Source of the DNA: Centroberyx gerrardi
Taxonomy: Eukaryota; Chordata; Actinopteri; Beryciformes; Berycidae
Length of the DNA: 64,000 nucleotides
Direction of reading: 5' to 3'
NCBI RefSeq assembly: GCF_048128805.1
Contig: NC_136010.1
Span: forward strand, 20,793,480 to 20,857,479
Shown: one piece after another, positions 1 through 13,086 of the stretch
Position numbering within the stretch: position 1 is the stretch's first letter
How the letters are laid out: the number at the start of each line of letters is the position of its first letter
Notes under the pieces: model-generated
The model's input: only the letters and a program-made list of their open reading frames with translations
What the model was told of the DNA's origin: nothing
The model's database searches: none
Made by a program: the position numbers and the translations under genes

Positions 1-175
1 CATTGCTCTCCAGAGAGGTCGAGTAGAGGGTCAGAACAGCAAACCTGGAACTGGTAGGAATTTGGTATCTTGCTCATGGACACTTCAGTAGGGCAGATTT
101 TTGCCACAATTGGGGCTTGAACCCAGCTCGACTGGTTGAAGGATGGTCTCTTTAACCGCTAAGCCACGCCACCCT
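1..175 (-). repeat. tRNA-derived SINE, cut by the window edge
   Basis: Read on the minus strand, the segment starts near 175 with a tRNA-like head: an A-box-like stretch (GTGGCTTAGCGGTTAAAGAG) followed by a B box GGTTCAAGCC at 114-123. Downstream is a tail containing 'AAGTGTCCATGAGCAAGATA', similar to the 'cccttgagcaaggca' tails common in teleost SINEs. The unit at 28719-28922 has the same design. The 3' end lies outside the window. The family name was not determined. Confidence 0.75.
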
Positions 176-3100
176 GCTGATTGTATTTTTTGACAAGCAT
201 AATCCAGGACGCAGAATGAAAAAGATGCCTGGGCGTTCTTTACCTTGTTTGCAGGTGTGTTAAAAGTATGATTTTTTTAGACTTCAAAATTAAAGTAAAA
301 CACTGGCGATGATTTTGGGTCGCCAAAGTGGCCCATGTTTAATGGCTGACAATTTCTGACCTCCTATAGAGGTATATACACACAAAAAAAAATGAAATAT
401 AGCTTTGAAGATTCACTGACAGAATGCAGCATAACCTGGGACAGAGGCTTCGGACCAATAATATCTTTGAAGGATACACAAATGTGATAGTCTGATAAGG
501 TTTGGTTGGAACCAAAAGGCTCCCAGAAACATGTGCTTTGGAAAAGGAATGGGTAAATGAGTATAAGGGGGTGGAAGTGAAAAGAGTAAAAGAGTGGGTC
601 TGTAGCTGCAACAGGCGGTGCAGAGAGTATGTATGCTCATGTCAGCACATGCACAGTGCTGCGGCTGTACCAGCTGAGGTGCAGCTGTGTTTGGAGTCGG
701 CTCCTCTGCCCGACACGGACGCGACGTACATGAAAGCTGAACAACCCCGCAACCACAGAACACACTGCATTGTGAGGAAACGTTCGGGGGGGGTGGAGTG
801 TTCCTAAAGATGACAACGGTGAAGGAAAGCCCTCGGAGCAGGGATGTAGTGGAGAATAAACATAAACCCCAATAGATTTCAAACAGATTTTACCCTCCTT
901 TTAAGCTGCTGCATCTCTACAATATAAATTCCTAATATGCATTACAGTACGCAGTGTCATACGGATGTCTAAAGTTACATGAAAATATGGTCTTTTTAAG
1001 AAAAAGCCTACACTGATTATATTCTGAATTTCTTTGTTACATTGGTTGTTGTCTTATGGTGATCACAACATTTTTTTCTAATTTAGCCACCTTTGTATTT
1101 ATCACATCATGGCTTTTAATGCAGTACTTCAGTTTTTTTGAATGAATGAATGAATGAATGAATGAATTGTACAAAGAAATGCAAAACCTTTAATTTGTGA
1201 AGTCAAATGGTAATAAGGCTCAAACAAGAACTGCAGACTCGTCTGATCACATATGAAAAGGCCCATGAATTAAAAGCGATTGGTTTAGTAAGCTGTGTAC
1301 TAATCCTGGCTGTGAATAAATCATGAGGAGGCCCTGACACAGAGTCAGGTTCAGAGTCCTCACCTCTCTGACCTCTAGTCACACCTCACTGCAGAGTCAA
1401 CAAATGCCAGCCTGCCTGCCTGCCTGCGCTCCATATGTGCCAATGTGCTTCAGGAGGGGCGAGCCACTCCAGCACAGCATTGTCCCATCAGCCAAGATGG
1501 CCTCTCTCCTGGGGCTATAACTCAACAAAGCAATGTTTACCAAGCCCAGTCTTCTCCCAATTATCCCAACGGGTCTGGAGGGGGGCAGACCTTCCCCACT
1601 GTTCAAACTGTGGAATGGAGTTGGTGTTTGCACTGCTGTGCTTCAGAACCCCTTTAGAGTCCTCATTGCTTCTGAATGGGAATTAAACACCAGGTAGTCG
1701 GGTCTCAAAATGGCAAAGCCCCACACAGAGAGACCAACCACCCTGGTCACTCCAGACAACATGACCCAGCCTGGAGTGGACTAAATCACCAGATCAAACC
1801 GCCGTTGCATAATATTTAGCGGGGGGGATAAAGGGGTTGAGTTACACACGGGAGAGGAAAGAAAACGCTTTATGACAATGGCACACGGCCTGTAGACTAT
1901 ATAGGCATAGAAATCCAGGCCGCCCTTCCCCCAGCCACCAGTCCACCCCCCAGTGAAGTCAGGGGACACTTGTGGCAGTCTATACTGGGAGAGATATCCG
2001 AGCCAAAATTGTCAGCGGTAGTGCTCACGCTTCTGATGTCATACACCAGAAAACAAAGTGGCCTCACTCTCTTTTCTTATGATCAAGAGGACCACAGGCA
2101 AAGAGCAAGGCTATTGGCCTTATCAACTCTAAAAAAGTAGATTGTGCTTTTTCATTAGGAAAAGAAGACATCAGTGCTCAATTAAAAGCTGGGATTAAAC
2201 ATACGGTGTCCGCTTGCCACATCATTAAGAATGTTACGGTCTATTATGGTTCATATTAAATGGAGAATTTATACTATATTGCTTTTTTCCAAATGTTTTT
2301 TTTCTCATGAATCGGTGTTATGTATTCATAACGAGTACTTTGTTTTATTAGTGTTCTTCATAGAATATGAATCTTTCTGACACTAGCACTACCAGTGGTT
2401 CACAGCAGGACTCTTACCCATCGAGAGTTTTTATTGACTTTGATTGTTTGAGTTGATACGCATGACCCTGACATTCCAGCCGAGTGAAAGGAGGGCCCAT
2501 AGTAACACCGGTACATGTGCTTAATTGAATCAAAGAGACAGTCAGGCCTGCCAAAGTTCAAACTCATAACGCAAGAAACAGATGCTCGTAGTTCCAGTTA
2601 ATTCAATTATGTTGGTATTGTTTTACTTAGTGGTCATCAAGGCTGTGGTTAAAAATGAGAGGCAGCGTTATATATTACCTTAGACAGTGTCAGCACACAG
2701 CTCACAGATGACTGACCTCTTGGGATTTGATAGCTTTTGTGGATCCATGATATTGAGGGTACAAAACTTTTGTGGACTTTGAAGATCCAGGTAATGTACC
2801 TTACACCTCAACTCACCGAACTGAAGCAAACTGATAATGTTGACTAAAGGATAGGCTAGGTACTCAATAGCGCACTATTGGATGTTGAATATACTTAGAG
2901 TGATATGTATAGCTGAGGACTGTCGGCTGTGTCCCTGCACCAATGTCACCAACACAAATTCCTGTACATTTTGGCAATTTACGTGAGCCTGATTCATAAA
3001 AGGCCCTTCATTTCTTCAGCAAGTTTAAGCGCACTTCAGGCAAACTTCAGGCGCATCACGGCTCATATACTCTGTCTCCAACAGGTGAAAGATTTATGTC

Positions 3101-4287
3101 GGCTGGACTCTGTAAGAATGTCCCATCTTTCAGAAGGCTTTGCTTCCGATCAAATCAAAACAGAGGGGTCACAGATATCTCAACCATGACAGCTCTGTAT
3201 AATGGAGGGCAGAAAGGTGAGACACCAGACGTGATCTTCGGAGGGTGGGGTGGGGTGGGGGGGACTAGTGTCTATTCTCAGCACCAAACCAATGGTCCTC
3301 TTCTATATGATTCATACCACAGATATAGCAGTGTAAAGACAACCTATTTCAGGCTAAAATATCATTCATTTCGCCTCTAGACAAATGCCCAACAGTGCAT
3401 GGTTAGTATACAAAATGAGAGTGAAAGCTCAATGAATCAATCCAGAAACTGTAGTTAGACAGTTACTGTCCGTCACTACTGCACAGTCTCCTTCCATGAG
3501 TGGTTTTTGGATGGAGCGGCATGGCACTGAACACATGCAATCAACTTTTGCATGATTTGTGGTTTTTGCATATTTGTTTTTGCAAATGAGCCCCAATCTT
3601 TTTAGAGAAAGATTTTGGGGATTCCAGAACTGATCAATTAATTAAGCACTTATAGTAAGCAGATCAATCTAAAGGTGTAACTAACTACATAAATGACTAG
3701 GCAAACAAGATATAATAATAAATGCATATTTTCATAAATGTTTTGACCACACTATCACAAAGTTGTTGTTTTTTAATATAATTTCCCTGAATAAGGTCAA
3801 CTTCATATATACTGCGGTATAACTAATGGACTGAGTAGGCAATGCCAGGTGTAGCCTCTAAATTTGAGAAAGTTTAAGGAGACTCAGACTATGAATAGCT
3901 TGTTTCTATGGACAGAATTAGACCGGCTTCACTTAACTGGAGCTTCTAGTTTGTCAGATTACTTTAAAAAGCATCTTTATAGTATACAGCAGGCTGATAT
4001 GACTGTGTGGATTGGAATCTGTTCTACAGCCCACTTGCATGTGAAGAGCCCTGCACCACCAGACTACATTATTTACAGAACATAAATAGCAACATCATCA
4101 CTTGCGTTTTGCCTTTAATAGGAAATAAAGGCACTGGTTTGTAACTGTTACTTGACCTTTGAAAAAAACACAGGCTTTAAAAGTATATTGTTGAGTGGAT
4201 AAAACGTGTAATTCTCTCAGGAAAGTTTAAATATTTGAAGAATGACTAAAGGAGAAGTTTTAAAGTTTTATGAAAGAGTTCACTTAC
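176..4287. other. Non-coding stretch, no gene recognised
   Basis: Several short open frames exist on both strands (for example 502-807 and 1397-1633), but none shows a recognisable domain or a splice-compatible exon pattern. An (AATG)n run lies at 1140-1166. If the signal-peptide exon at 4288-4356 is real, this stretch would hold its first intron and possibly further exons that I could not identify. Confidence 0.5.
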
Positions 4288-4356
4288 AGTAACCAGCTGG
4301 CATGAGAGTATCAAAGAGAGGATAAGTCCATAGATCGAAGTGATCCGAGTGCCCAT
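4288..4356 (-). CDS. Candidate first coding exon (signal peptide) of an unidentified secreted or membrane protein
   Basis: On the minus strand an ATG in a fair context (GAAAATGG) opens a 23-codon frame. It reads MGTRITSIYGLILSL followed by ILSCQLVT and ends exactly at a good donor (ACT|GTAAGTG), phase 0. The composition (a basic residue near the start, then a hydrophobic core of I, L and S, then small or polar residues) is that of a classical signal peptide, which often sits alone in the first exon of secreted or type I membrane proteins. Downstream exons would lie at lower coordinates; I could not identify any, so they may be outside the window. A polypyrimidine-AG just upstream (near 4395) would also allow this to be a second exon. 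The gene family was not recognised, and the call rests on signal-peptide character plus the donor only. Confidence 0.4.
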
Positions 4357-7300
4357 TTTCCACCAACCCAGCACAGGCTGCAAATGCTGGGGAAAAGGAA
4401 AAACCAAGGTCCTTCACTCCTCCTGGCCACTGGAGTGGTGTGTTGTCTGCACCTTTTTCAGATTTCTCTTCTCTATAAAGGAACCCGGTTGCTCCTGTGC
4501 GTCCCACACCCGGCGGGACTTCATCAACAGGTAAATGCTCCTTTCGCGCTTGTTTTGGGAATGGAAATATCGCCTCGGTGTAGGCTCCACTCGCGCTCCC
4601 TTCTTTTTGCACTCCGAAACTTGGACTTGTTGTAATGCAGTCTTGCAAGTCACTGGGAAGTCCTATGCTGGGATATAGAGGAGCGCTGCCCCGAGTAAAA
4701 GGCGGAATGGAATTCAGGGAGTGCTGAAAGAAAAGACAGCTAATCCCAATGTGGGGAGTCGCCACCTAGACCAAGTTAGCCCTTACATGACCACACACTC
4801 CTCACATGTGCTGGATCCATGCGGGAAAAAAGAACTGTATTATTCCTGTAATATTCCTATAAGGACATAACGTGTGTTTGCGGTATTCAATAGTGAGTTT
4901 ATAGTGACCTTATTTTACTTTATGGTATTTTAGACAGAGATAGATACACGCCAGACCCCCTTTTCATAGGATTTTGCCCTCAAGAATCCCACCTGAGAAG
5001 ATATTGCTGCATATTTGACAGAATTATATGGACTATGTTAACTGCCTCTATACTGTATGTGGGGAGGTAGCAGTCGGGAGTGTGAAATCTATATGATGAA
5101 AATAGTCATCCATTCTATCATTGTGTTAACTTGAAGTGAGTGACATAATAGTGAAATTAAAGTACACGTCATTTTGCTGGGGGACCCCCTGGACCCCCTC
5201 AAGGACCCCACTTTGAGCCACTGTCCTACGGTATCACTATGATGTTCCTATAATATTCCTACAATAAAATTTGCTATAGGCACGTTTGCTGTGATATTTG
5301 TATAATATCCTTCTTCTGTATTATAGCTTTGCCCTAATTCTTTTTCATAAAGTGTAATCCATAGCCTACATACATCAGAGAGATTAAAAAACGGTTAATT
5401 ATGGTCAAGTAAACAAAGGACAAATGACTAAGACAAGCACTAACCCCAAGAGATTTGCTATTTTTCTTTGAATAGGCTATAGCCTAGGCCTGGCCCATAG
5501 CCTAGTCTACTATTCATGCCCTCAAGACACACATTTTTCAAAATGCTGTATGGCATTCTTGAAACGTAGTTTCCCTCACACAAAGTTTTACTAAACACAT
5601 AAATGACACTGAAATGAGCTCAGGAGGAGCTTATGATCATTGAAGATTGAGAGATTCCCTCTGTGTTAGTAGAAAAGTACAGTAGGCCTACTGTTGCAGA
5701 CTTAATTAAAGTAGAGCTATCTTGCTGAATTTACCTGAGCCTTAAGTGCCCTCTATTGGAACTGGAAGGTGCATTACACCTAAGGCTATTATTACTGCCC
5801 CATGCAATGGGTACAAAGGACCAACTCAGACTGCAAGGAAAAGCAGGGACAACATTCACTGTGTTGTCTTCCTGCTCCATTAGAGATATATACTAAATAC
5901 ACAGAAATACATTGTAACTTTCTGCCAGGACTCAAGTCAGTAGCAGGTACTGTATGTTTGTGTCCATTCATATAATTGGTGCAAAGAGCACGTCCCTCAG
6001 AGATTTCAGAGAGCAGCTGTTCCCAATTAAAAGCTGAACCCTGAATAGAAATGGAGAGGAGTTGCTCTCATTTGCTCACCAAAAGAGGCTAAAAGGGAGA
6101 TAAACAGAATAGGCTTATAAGGCCTGTGTGTATCTTAGGAATGTGACACTTGCAGAGGAATTGATTTGCAGTCTTGATTCATTTGACTTTTTGAGTGTTT
6201 TCCAGGGATAGGACATGCAAAAGCACCATACTTGAACATTGCTGTATCACATAAGCTGAGTCACCAAAAGTATAGGCCTCACTGCAGACTTTGTTCCCGT
6301 ACTCCCTTGACTGTTCTTGGATACAAGAATCAGCAGAGTGATTCTTCATGAGGCTGGCTGCTCTTTGACTGTGCTGCCTTGCATACTGGGAGCATCTCAC
6401 AGACCACAATGGTGTGATTAAGGAACTCCTCCCTTGCCTCATTTCAGGGGAGGACTGGAAAAATTGTGTCAAATCTGTTTAGTAAAAACTGTTCAGCACA
6501 GCCTCTCAACCTACCATTATAGGTCCCAAATCCTCTGCTTCTACATAGCAACGGAGGCCAAATCCTCTGTGACTCACAAACCCCATCTATTGGACAACCA
6601 CGCCACCCTTCTACTGAAGTGTGACTAACTGTTCAACTTGCAGCTGCTGTTAGTCTCACATAACTCAGTGTTCACTGGTACAACAACACTGGTATAAGTG
6701 CATATAATGCCAACAGAATTTATGTAAACGCTAGGCACAACATAAGCAAAAACATAATACATTGTAAATTATGCACATAATTTCTCCCAGGCTTTTGGAG
6801 AGGCTTATGTTGTAACACTGCAGGTGGGTTGAAATCTATGTGGGGGTGGGGAGTTTAACACAGTGGAAAAATCACACAACAAAGTCCAGAAGTTAAGATT
6901 AGGCTATTGGAACCAATTCAGAAGCTTTAAGACACTACTGGGAGACAAGTTTAACAGGCTGGGACAGCCCTCCATAACGTCATGGTTATGTCCTCACCAG
7001 TAAGGTTGGGAGAAGTCTACAAGCACGAGCCAAATGACTCCCAGTTTTAATGCTATGCTTACAGCCTGTGGTCATTATTAGATTCAGAGGTGTGGAGGTG
7101 AAGACATCGGATGACTCGCCCCGGCATTGGCCGGCTCTGTGTATTACATTAAAGTAATTGCTGCACAGTGTGTGTTGCCAACTTAAAGTGGACTACCCAG
7201 CTGTAGAAAACAGCTGGAACAATGAGCAAAAGATCAGCCAAAGAATATGAAATGCTTCCGCTCTCAGTGGGGGTCAAAGCCCTTGGAGTTTGACACACAT

Positions 7301-7494
7301 ACATTTAAAGAGGAAGAGATAGGAGGACACAGATGTGTTTTTTTCTTTCTTTTCATTTGCCTCTCATATGCGAATCACATCTAATCAATGGAAAATGTCT
7401 CTCTCAGCCACTCACTTTCATTTCACCTTTCCTTGCCACGACCCCCATCTCCACCAAACACCTCCACAAAATCATGTTTACTTAACAACATCAG
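4357..7494. other. Intergenic stretch, no gene recognised
   Basis: A long frame on the minus strand (4280-4765) gives a protein without any recognisable family and overlaps the signal-peptide exon in another frame, so it is probably fortuitous. The rest is AT-rich and non-coding. One copy of a dispersed repeat lies at about 5030-5225. Nothing else was recognised before the caspase-9 3' end. Confidence 0.45.
5030..5225 (+). repeat. Dispersed repeat, copy 1 (second copy at 36185-36365)
   Basis: This segment and 36185-36365 share order and wording: 'TCTATACTGTA(T/G)GTGGGG', 'CATTTTGCTGGG', a run of CCCC-rich text and 'GGACCCCACTTTG' followed by 'CACTG'. The copies are diverged, so they are old. 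The family is unknown; it is probably a non-autonomous DNA element. Confidence 0.5.
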
Positions 7495-7500
7495 TTTATT
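7495..7500 (-). terminator. casp9: Poly(A) signal of caspase-9
   Basis: AATAAA on the minus strand, about 360 bases past the caspase-9 stop codon. It is the first canonical hexamer that I saw downstream of the stop, so it is a plausible 3' end. It was chosen by position only. Confidence 0.5.
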
Positions 7501-7857
7501 GAAGAGATTTGAAATATCTGAGTTTGTAAAAAAAAAGCTTTGCTCAGTACAGCTACAGCTAACTAAGTTAACATAAAGAATATCAAAAACTCTAAATTGC
7601 ACCACATTTACACAGGTAAACATTCTCTTTTCAAAATATGATGAAACCTATCCCTACAGCATGTTAATTTACAAAAGTTGAATACAAGACAAACAATAAA
7701 AATGCAAGACATGATGGTTTCAGTTAAAACACAACCCGTTTCAGTAGTAAATTCATACAGCATCCAAATATACTTAGACATTATCTGAAGAAATTACAGT
7801 CACGTCCCTATGGCACTAAAATAGACTAGCACTCCCTGAAAGTGAAACTCAGTATTG

Positions 7858-10800
7858 TCAAGCTGAACTTTGTCTCTGTGGTTGGGGTTGAAAGTACAAA
7901 AGTTTGCGCAGAAAGTTAAAGGAACCAGGCATCTGCTTGTAGAGGCCTTTGGCAGAGTTTTGGGAGACTTCATTGTTAACCTGAAAACAAGCACAATCAT
8001 TAATCAGATACAACAACTAAAGGGTATGAGTGAATTAAAAAAAACGGTCAAGGAGATTCACACTAAAGGTCCCGTCTAATTTCTAGAAACAGAGGTTTGC
8101 ATGTAAAAATACTGCCATCAAACACCAAATCATAACATTTAGAGAAGCGGTGAACATCATTACCTTAAAACAACAAAACCTTAACATACAGCATGTTGCC
8201 TGTAGAAAGAGAGAACCTCACCATCATCAACATTGTGACCAAGTCATCAGCAGCAGCACTTTCCTCAAGGATGCGGTCCAGCGTCTCGACATACCAGGAG
8301 CCCGCCTGGGTGTCTCTCCAGGACACGTAGCCTGTAGTTGTCACATGGTCAAACAGGCATGAGGAAGACATACTTAGCAAGTCAAGTCTATCTATAGCTC
8401 TGACTTGCATCTGAAAGATTGTGATATCAACCAAAATAGACACAGATGTATGTATGCGATGCACACACACACACACATAAACATACCGGGAAAAGTGGAG
8501 TAGGACACCAGAATGTCACTGGGTGTGGGCAGCGTGGCTCTGGCATCCGTCTCATCGGACATGCTCAGAGAGTCACTGCTGGATGACATGGGGATGGCAT
8601 CTGTCTGGTCATCGGCTCCACCAATGGATGGCCGGGCCTCATCGGGGGAAACCTCAAAGCCTGTGTCTCTTTCCCCTTCAAGGGCAAAAACAACGTTCAA
8701 AACAACAGTTTCCCTATGACACCACTCTAAGGCAATGCATTTGTAACCCTTAAATGTGGGGAAGCAGGATCACACATCAGATGTTGACTTTATACGCGTT
8801 ACATGGTGTTATTAGACTGTATGTTCGATGTTAGCTACCTCCTCCACAGGCCTGGATGAAGAAAAGTTTGGGTTTGCCCTGTAAGGATGGACAGTGCTGG
8901 CCGTTGAGGTAGTTTGTGATGAGCTGGACTGGGACAGCAGGTCCGTCCACACCGTGCACGGCGCCAGGGAAGCGGTTGTGGCTCACCTACAAACATGGAC
9001 ATGAGCATACATAAGGTCTATGAAGCAGTCTGGATAGATAGACAGTGTAATAGAAAGCCATACATGCTTCTAGAGATGGGGTGTCTCCACTAATGACATA
9101 TTAACTTTTGTTGTGTATTGCTGTATTTATTCTAATTAATGTGGATTTGTCTGAGAGAAGATACAGCACATGGCTTACCTCAGTCCCATGGGACAGCATG
9201 ATAACCACACAGCAGTCATATTGGGAATGGTCCTTCTTGGATATAGCTGACAGCTCATGTCTGATTTGCTGAAATGTGGAGATAATCGTTAGCTTTACAG
9301 ACATGAGATCAAAGCTTTAGATGGACGTTAACTAGTTAATATGTTTAGGAGGGGGGTTTCCTAGGGAGAAGCAGAAGAAATGATCCTCACTTTGTATTTC
9401 AGGTTTGTCCTCACTTCAACAATAAAGTTGAGTGCCTTGAATCTTCTCTCCAGCTTGTCACAGTCTATGTTGGACCCTGTGCGATTGTTCAGCTCACTGT
9501 GGGGTTCAAACTCCACGTTGTTTATGATGAGGCAGTGTCCGCAGGGGCTGGCTTCCATTTTATAACTCTGAAGTGCACACAGACAAAAATAGAAGCATAA
9601 AAAGACACAATATAATTTTGTGATCCGAGATTAAACAAACCAGAACTGAAACATATCTTTCTCTTGGTGGTGTTTAGATAGTGTTTACCTGAATACTGTC
9701 TCTTCTTGTTCTCCCTGGTGGCCTTGGTCTTGTGTACTCCTTCTCAGGTGCTGTGAGAAACACATTATTACATGTTAAATATTCAGAAAAGAATCTAATT
9801 TTTACCAAAACTTTAAAAAAAAAACTTCATCACATATCTTACATGGACTTGGAGTGGTACTGGGTCTTTGTATTGGATAGACAGGGGCAACATCTTTTCC
9901 ATGCTTGTCAACATCCATTGGAGAGGCTATCAAAGAAACAAACAACACATGTTTGAGCAACAAATCACAACAAACATTATGCTCATATTCCAATAAGAGA
10001 GGATAGAGTGCTTCTTTTGGGTTTTGGTGTGCGGAGGCATTTGCTGATAGTGCTCTTTGGTTTGGGGATGTTGCTTAAAGGAAAGAGAAGTTCCAAGGCA
10101 TTCTTCAAGCAAAAAATTAAAAAGCCTTTGCTTGCAGTTTGGTCTGGCCACAACACATTGTAGGTGGGTTTAATATGTTTTTTTGAACTACCCACGAAAT
10201 TAAGGCTTTTTAGTTTTTTGCTTTAAGAGAGCCTTGTGACTCCTTTTTCGCTCCTGAGATTGTCTTTTGGTGATTTTGGTTATTATAAATGTGTTATGTT
10301 TTTGTTTGTTTATGTTATATGTGCCACTGTGTTTTCGCCACGTTTCCTCATTGGTTTCATCGGGACTAACTTCATCTAACGTCATCAATAGCATAAATAG
10401 TCATTCATATACCATAGTAGCACACACTCACACACTGGAAGAGGCTGGACCACAGGGCGAACAACTTGGATGGGTGACGGAGGCCGGGGCTGAATTGGTG
10501 GCGCTCCATTCTGCAGGAGCTCTGCCAAACTGTGCTGCCCTGTCTCCTGAAGGCACTGCAGGAACAACAGGAAGGCCCGGCTCCCACGGGTCTCCAAGTC
10601 CCGGACTAACTGTCTGGCCTGGTCACGTCTGGTCCCAGAGCTCTGACAGGACACACAATGACAGGTTTGTAACAACTGAAACAGATGGGAAGTTAGGATC
10701 CATCACAAGACTTGCTTATTGACTGATTAACCATCACACAGTACAGCAGATGTACAAGTGGCACAAAAGAGAATCAAACCCTGACCATCAGTGCTATAGT

Positions 10801-10967
10801 CTACCCACCAAGCTACACAGCTATCAGTTACCTACCTTTATCTCATCAATCATGTCTTGGGTGAAAACTCCTTTTTCAAGAAGTCCATCATAGAGATTTG
10901 ACGGGTCCAAGTCTCTCACAAGATTGGTCCTGTTGCGCTGAAGAATCTTCTTGTGTCTTTCCTCCAT
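7858..10967 (-). CDS. casp9: Caspase-9, initiator caspase of the apoptosome
   Basis: Ten coding exons join in frame to 441 residues (human has 416): 10836-10967, 10432-10642, 9843-9926, 9689-9750, 9391-9567, 9179-9268, 8839-8986, 8487-8675, 8222-8331 and 7858-7980. The N-terminal CARD (about residues 1-90, starting MEERHKKIL and containing [20 protein letters not shown]) recruits the enzyme to APAF1. After a proline-rich linker comes the p20 subunit with [13 protein letters not shown], catalytic His249 in LSHG and catalytic Cys299 in FFIQACGG. The p10 subunit has [32 protein letters not shown] and [16 protein letters not shown]. The intersubunit linker has a candidate self-cleavage site after Asp327, exposing AIPM. 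The start is the first Met of the CARD. A polypyrimidine-AG just upstream (near 10985) suggests a separate 5' UTR exon. The gene is divergent from dnajc16. Confidence 0.96.
10745..10822 (-). repeat. tRNA-like SINE head in caspase-9 intron 1
   Basis: Minus-strand reading gives an A-box-like TAGCTTGGTGGGTAG and, about 30 bases later, a B-box-like GGTTTGATTCT, followed by a short tail. The cloverleaf is not intact by eye, so this is more likely a truncated tRNA-derived SINE than a working tRNA gene. It occupies about 40% of the 193-base first coding intron. Confidence 0.5.
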
Positions 10968-12067
10968 TCTGGAAATGGAGCTCTGGAAAAAACAACTTGA
11001 GTGAGAGAAACAACAACAAGGAAGCACTGCTCACCGTCATGAAAGCTCGAAAACAAATATATATATATCATTTTGAGAGTGAGTCAGTAAGCTAAAACAT
11101 GCGTAATTAATTCGACTAGTTTAAGAGAACTGACAGGATACCTTATTCGTGGGGAAATACTTGTGCTTTCCTTTTCAGTTCTCTTCTCTGTGCTCGGTTG
11201 CATTCGACATTTCCTTGTTTACATCAGTGTTTGCTCTGATTGGTCGACTGGTAGAGCACAGGCAGAAAAGCCAGGGTGTGTTTGATATTATTATCAGTGT
11301 GCACCGCTTGCACGCGGCGAGCGTACAACATTGCACTCACACGGATACGGCGGCGCAGTGAACAATAAATCCAGCACACCTGTGAAGCATAAAGCGTCAT
11401 GAAATACTCAAACTCCCAAGGTTCCTGTCGGCACTGGGTCGCCTCCCCCCCCCTCTCCTCTCCTCCTACTCCTACTCCGCAGCAGGTTGTCAGCTACCCT
11501 GGAGGAGCTGTAGGATGCTGCTTAACACACCCTGTGCAACCCGCCGTCTCTTCAGATCAACGTTGACAGACGACATGCTGAGGGACCATATAGTCAAATA
11601 TGTGGCATAGGACCGGTTGAACGCATCTGCTCGAGGTGACTGACTGTAAATTTAGATCTGTGGCCTTGAGACGGCTAGCGAGGTGGCAAGGCAACTAATG
11701 AAAAAAATGCGTGAACGTTTTTTTTCCGAGGTTGCTGAGAAATAATCTCGCAAACCCCTCTGAAGTCGTGACATGTTAGCAATATCATGATGTTGTATTT
11801 CTGTTGCTGCATTGGCTAACATTACGTTCAGTAACAGTTAGCTACTAGCATGCTAATTTGTTATTTTTCACCATATTTACCTTGTTGTTGCATCCTTCTT
11901 GCAGGCATCTTCATAACTAACCTAATATAATCATTATTTCTAGTTCTGCTGGACAGGCTGGTTTTAGATTTACAAGCAGATAAAACTTTTGTCATTATTG
12001 TAGGACATCAGATTTAGCCCACACTGATACTGACCTTATATCTAATGATGTCCTGAAGGTAGCTATC
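10968..12067. promoter_or_regulatory. Shared upstream region of caspase-9 and DNAJC16
   Basis: About 1.1 kb separates the two divergent start codons, so promoters and 5' UTR exons of both genes must lie here. Seen: a CpG-containing pyrimidine-rich core around 11330-11650, a TTTCCTTTTC (GAAANNGAAA on the minus strand) match to the IRF/ISRE core at 11167-11176, and a TTGTAG acceptor at about 12001 consistent with DNAJC16 having a non-coding first exon as in human. No TATA box is obvious. The transcription starts were not determined. Confidence 0.5.
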
Positions 12068-13053
12068 ATGGCAGGATCAAGGATGTCTCTGCCACTGGCT
12101 GTAGTGGTGGTCCTCTCAGTGCTGCTGGCAGGACCAGCCCATGCTGGGCCTGAGGCGGACCCATACAAAATCCTAGGAGTGACCAGGAGTGCAAGCCAAG
12201 CTGAGATCAAGAAGGTCTACAAGCGCCTTGCGAAAGAATGGTAACTGTTTTCACATGAAATTGCCCAGTACTTATAAACCACATCTTTAAGCCAGTAACC
12301 TAATGGCTATTGGTTAATTGAGGCCACTTCAGTAAAGAGAATGAGAGCGATGATTGAACTAATGGCCTTCATTTTCTTCTCTAGGCATCCAGACAAAAAC
12401 AAAAACCCAGATGCAGAGGATATGTTCATCAAGATTACCAAATCTTATGAGGTTAGCTGTTTCCTTTGAGCTATTTTTCAAACATTACACTCAGCAGTAC
12501 ATTAGCAGACAGTGCAACTGATGTGTAATCCTTAGTATCAGAGTATGCATGAGAGGAAAATGTGTGCTGGCATCAATTGTGTGTTCTACCCAACCTCTAG
12601 ATTTTATCCAATGAAGAGAAACGGGCCAATTATGACCGATACGGACAGACTGACGACACCCAGCCGTACGGCGGCGGCCACTACAGCCATCGCCATGACA
12701 ACTTTTACTTCGACGAGTCCTTCTTCAACTTTCCATTCAATAGCAAGAACAACAGGGACTTCGCTGACAGCAAGTACACGCTGCACTTTAACCAGTATGT
12801 GAACGACGTGGTGCCTGACAGCTACAAGAGGCCGTACCTGATCAAGATCACCTCGGACTGGTGCTTCAGCTGCATCCACATCGAGCCGGTCTGGAAGGAG
12901 GTGGTGCAGGAGATGGAGACACTAGGTTTGGAAATGAAACTATGAACTACAAATCATCCTAAACTATTTAACAGGCTTGTTTTGAAATCTCATAGGGGAT
13001 GTGATGTGGGGATGTGGTCTGAAATTGCATAGGGAATATGATTTAAAGGTGGA

Positions 13054-13086
<33 letters not shown>

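Noticed and set aside
4280-4765. 161-codon minus-strand frame
   Set aside because: No recognisable family, overlaps a signal-peptide exon in another frame, and its composition is unremarkable; probably chance.
10745-10822. Possible functional tRNA gene
   Set aside because: A and B boxes are present but no convincing cloverleaf; better explained as a SINE head.
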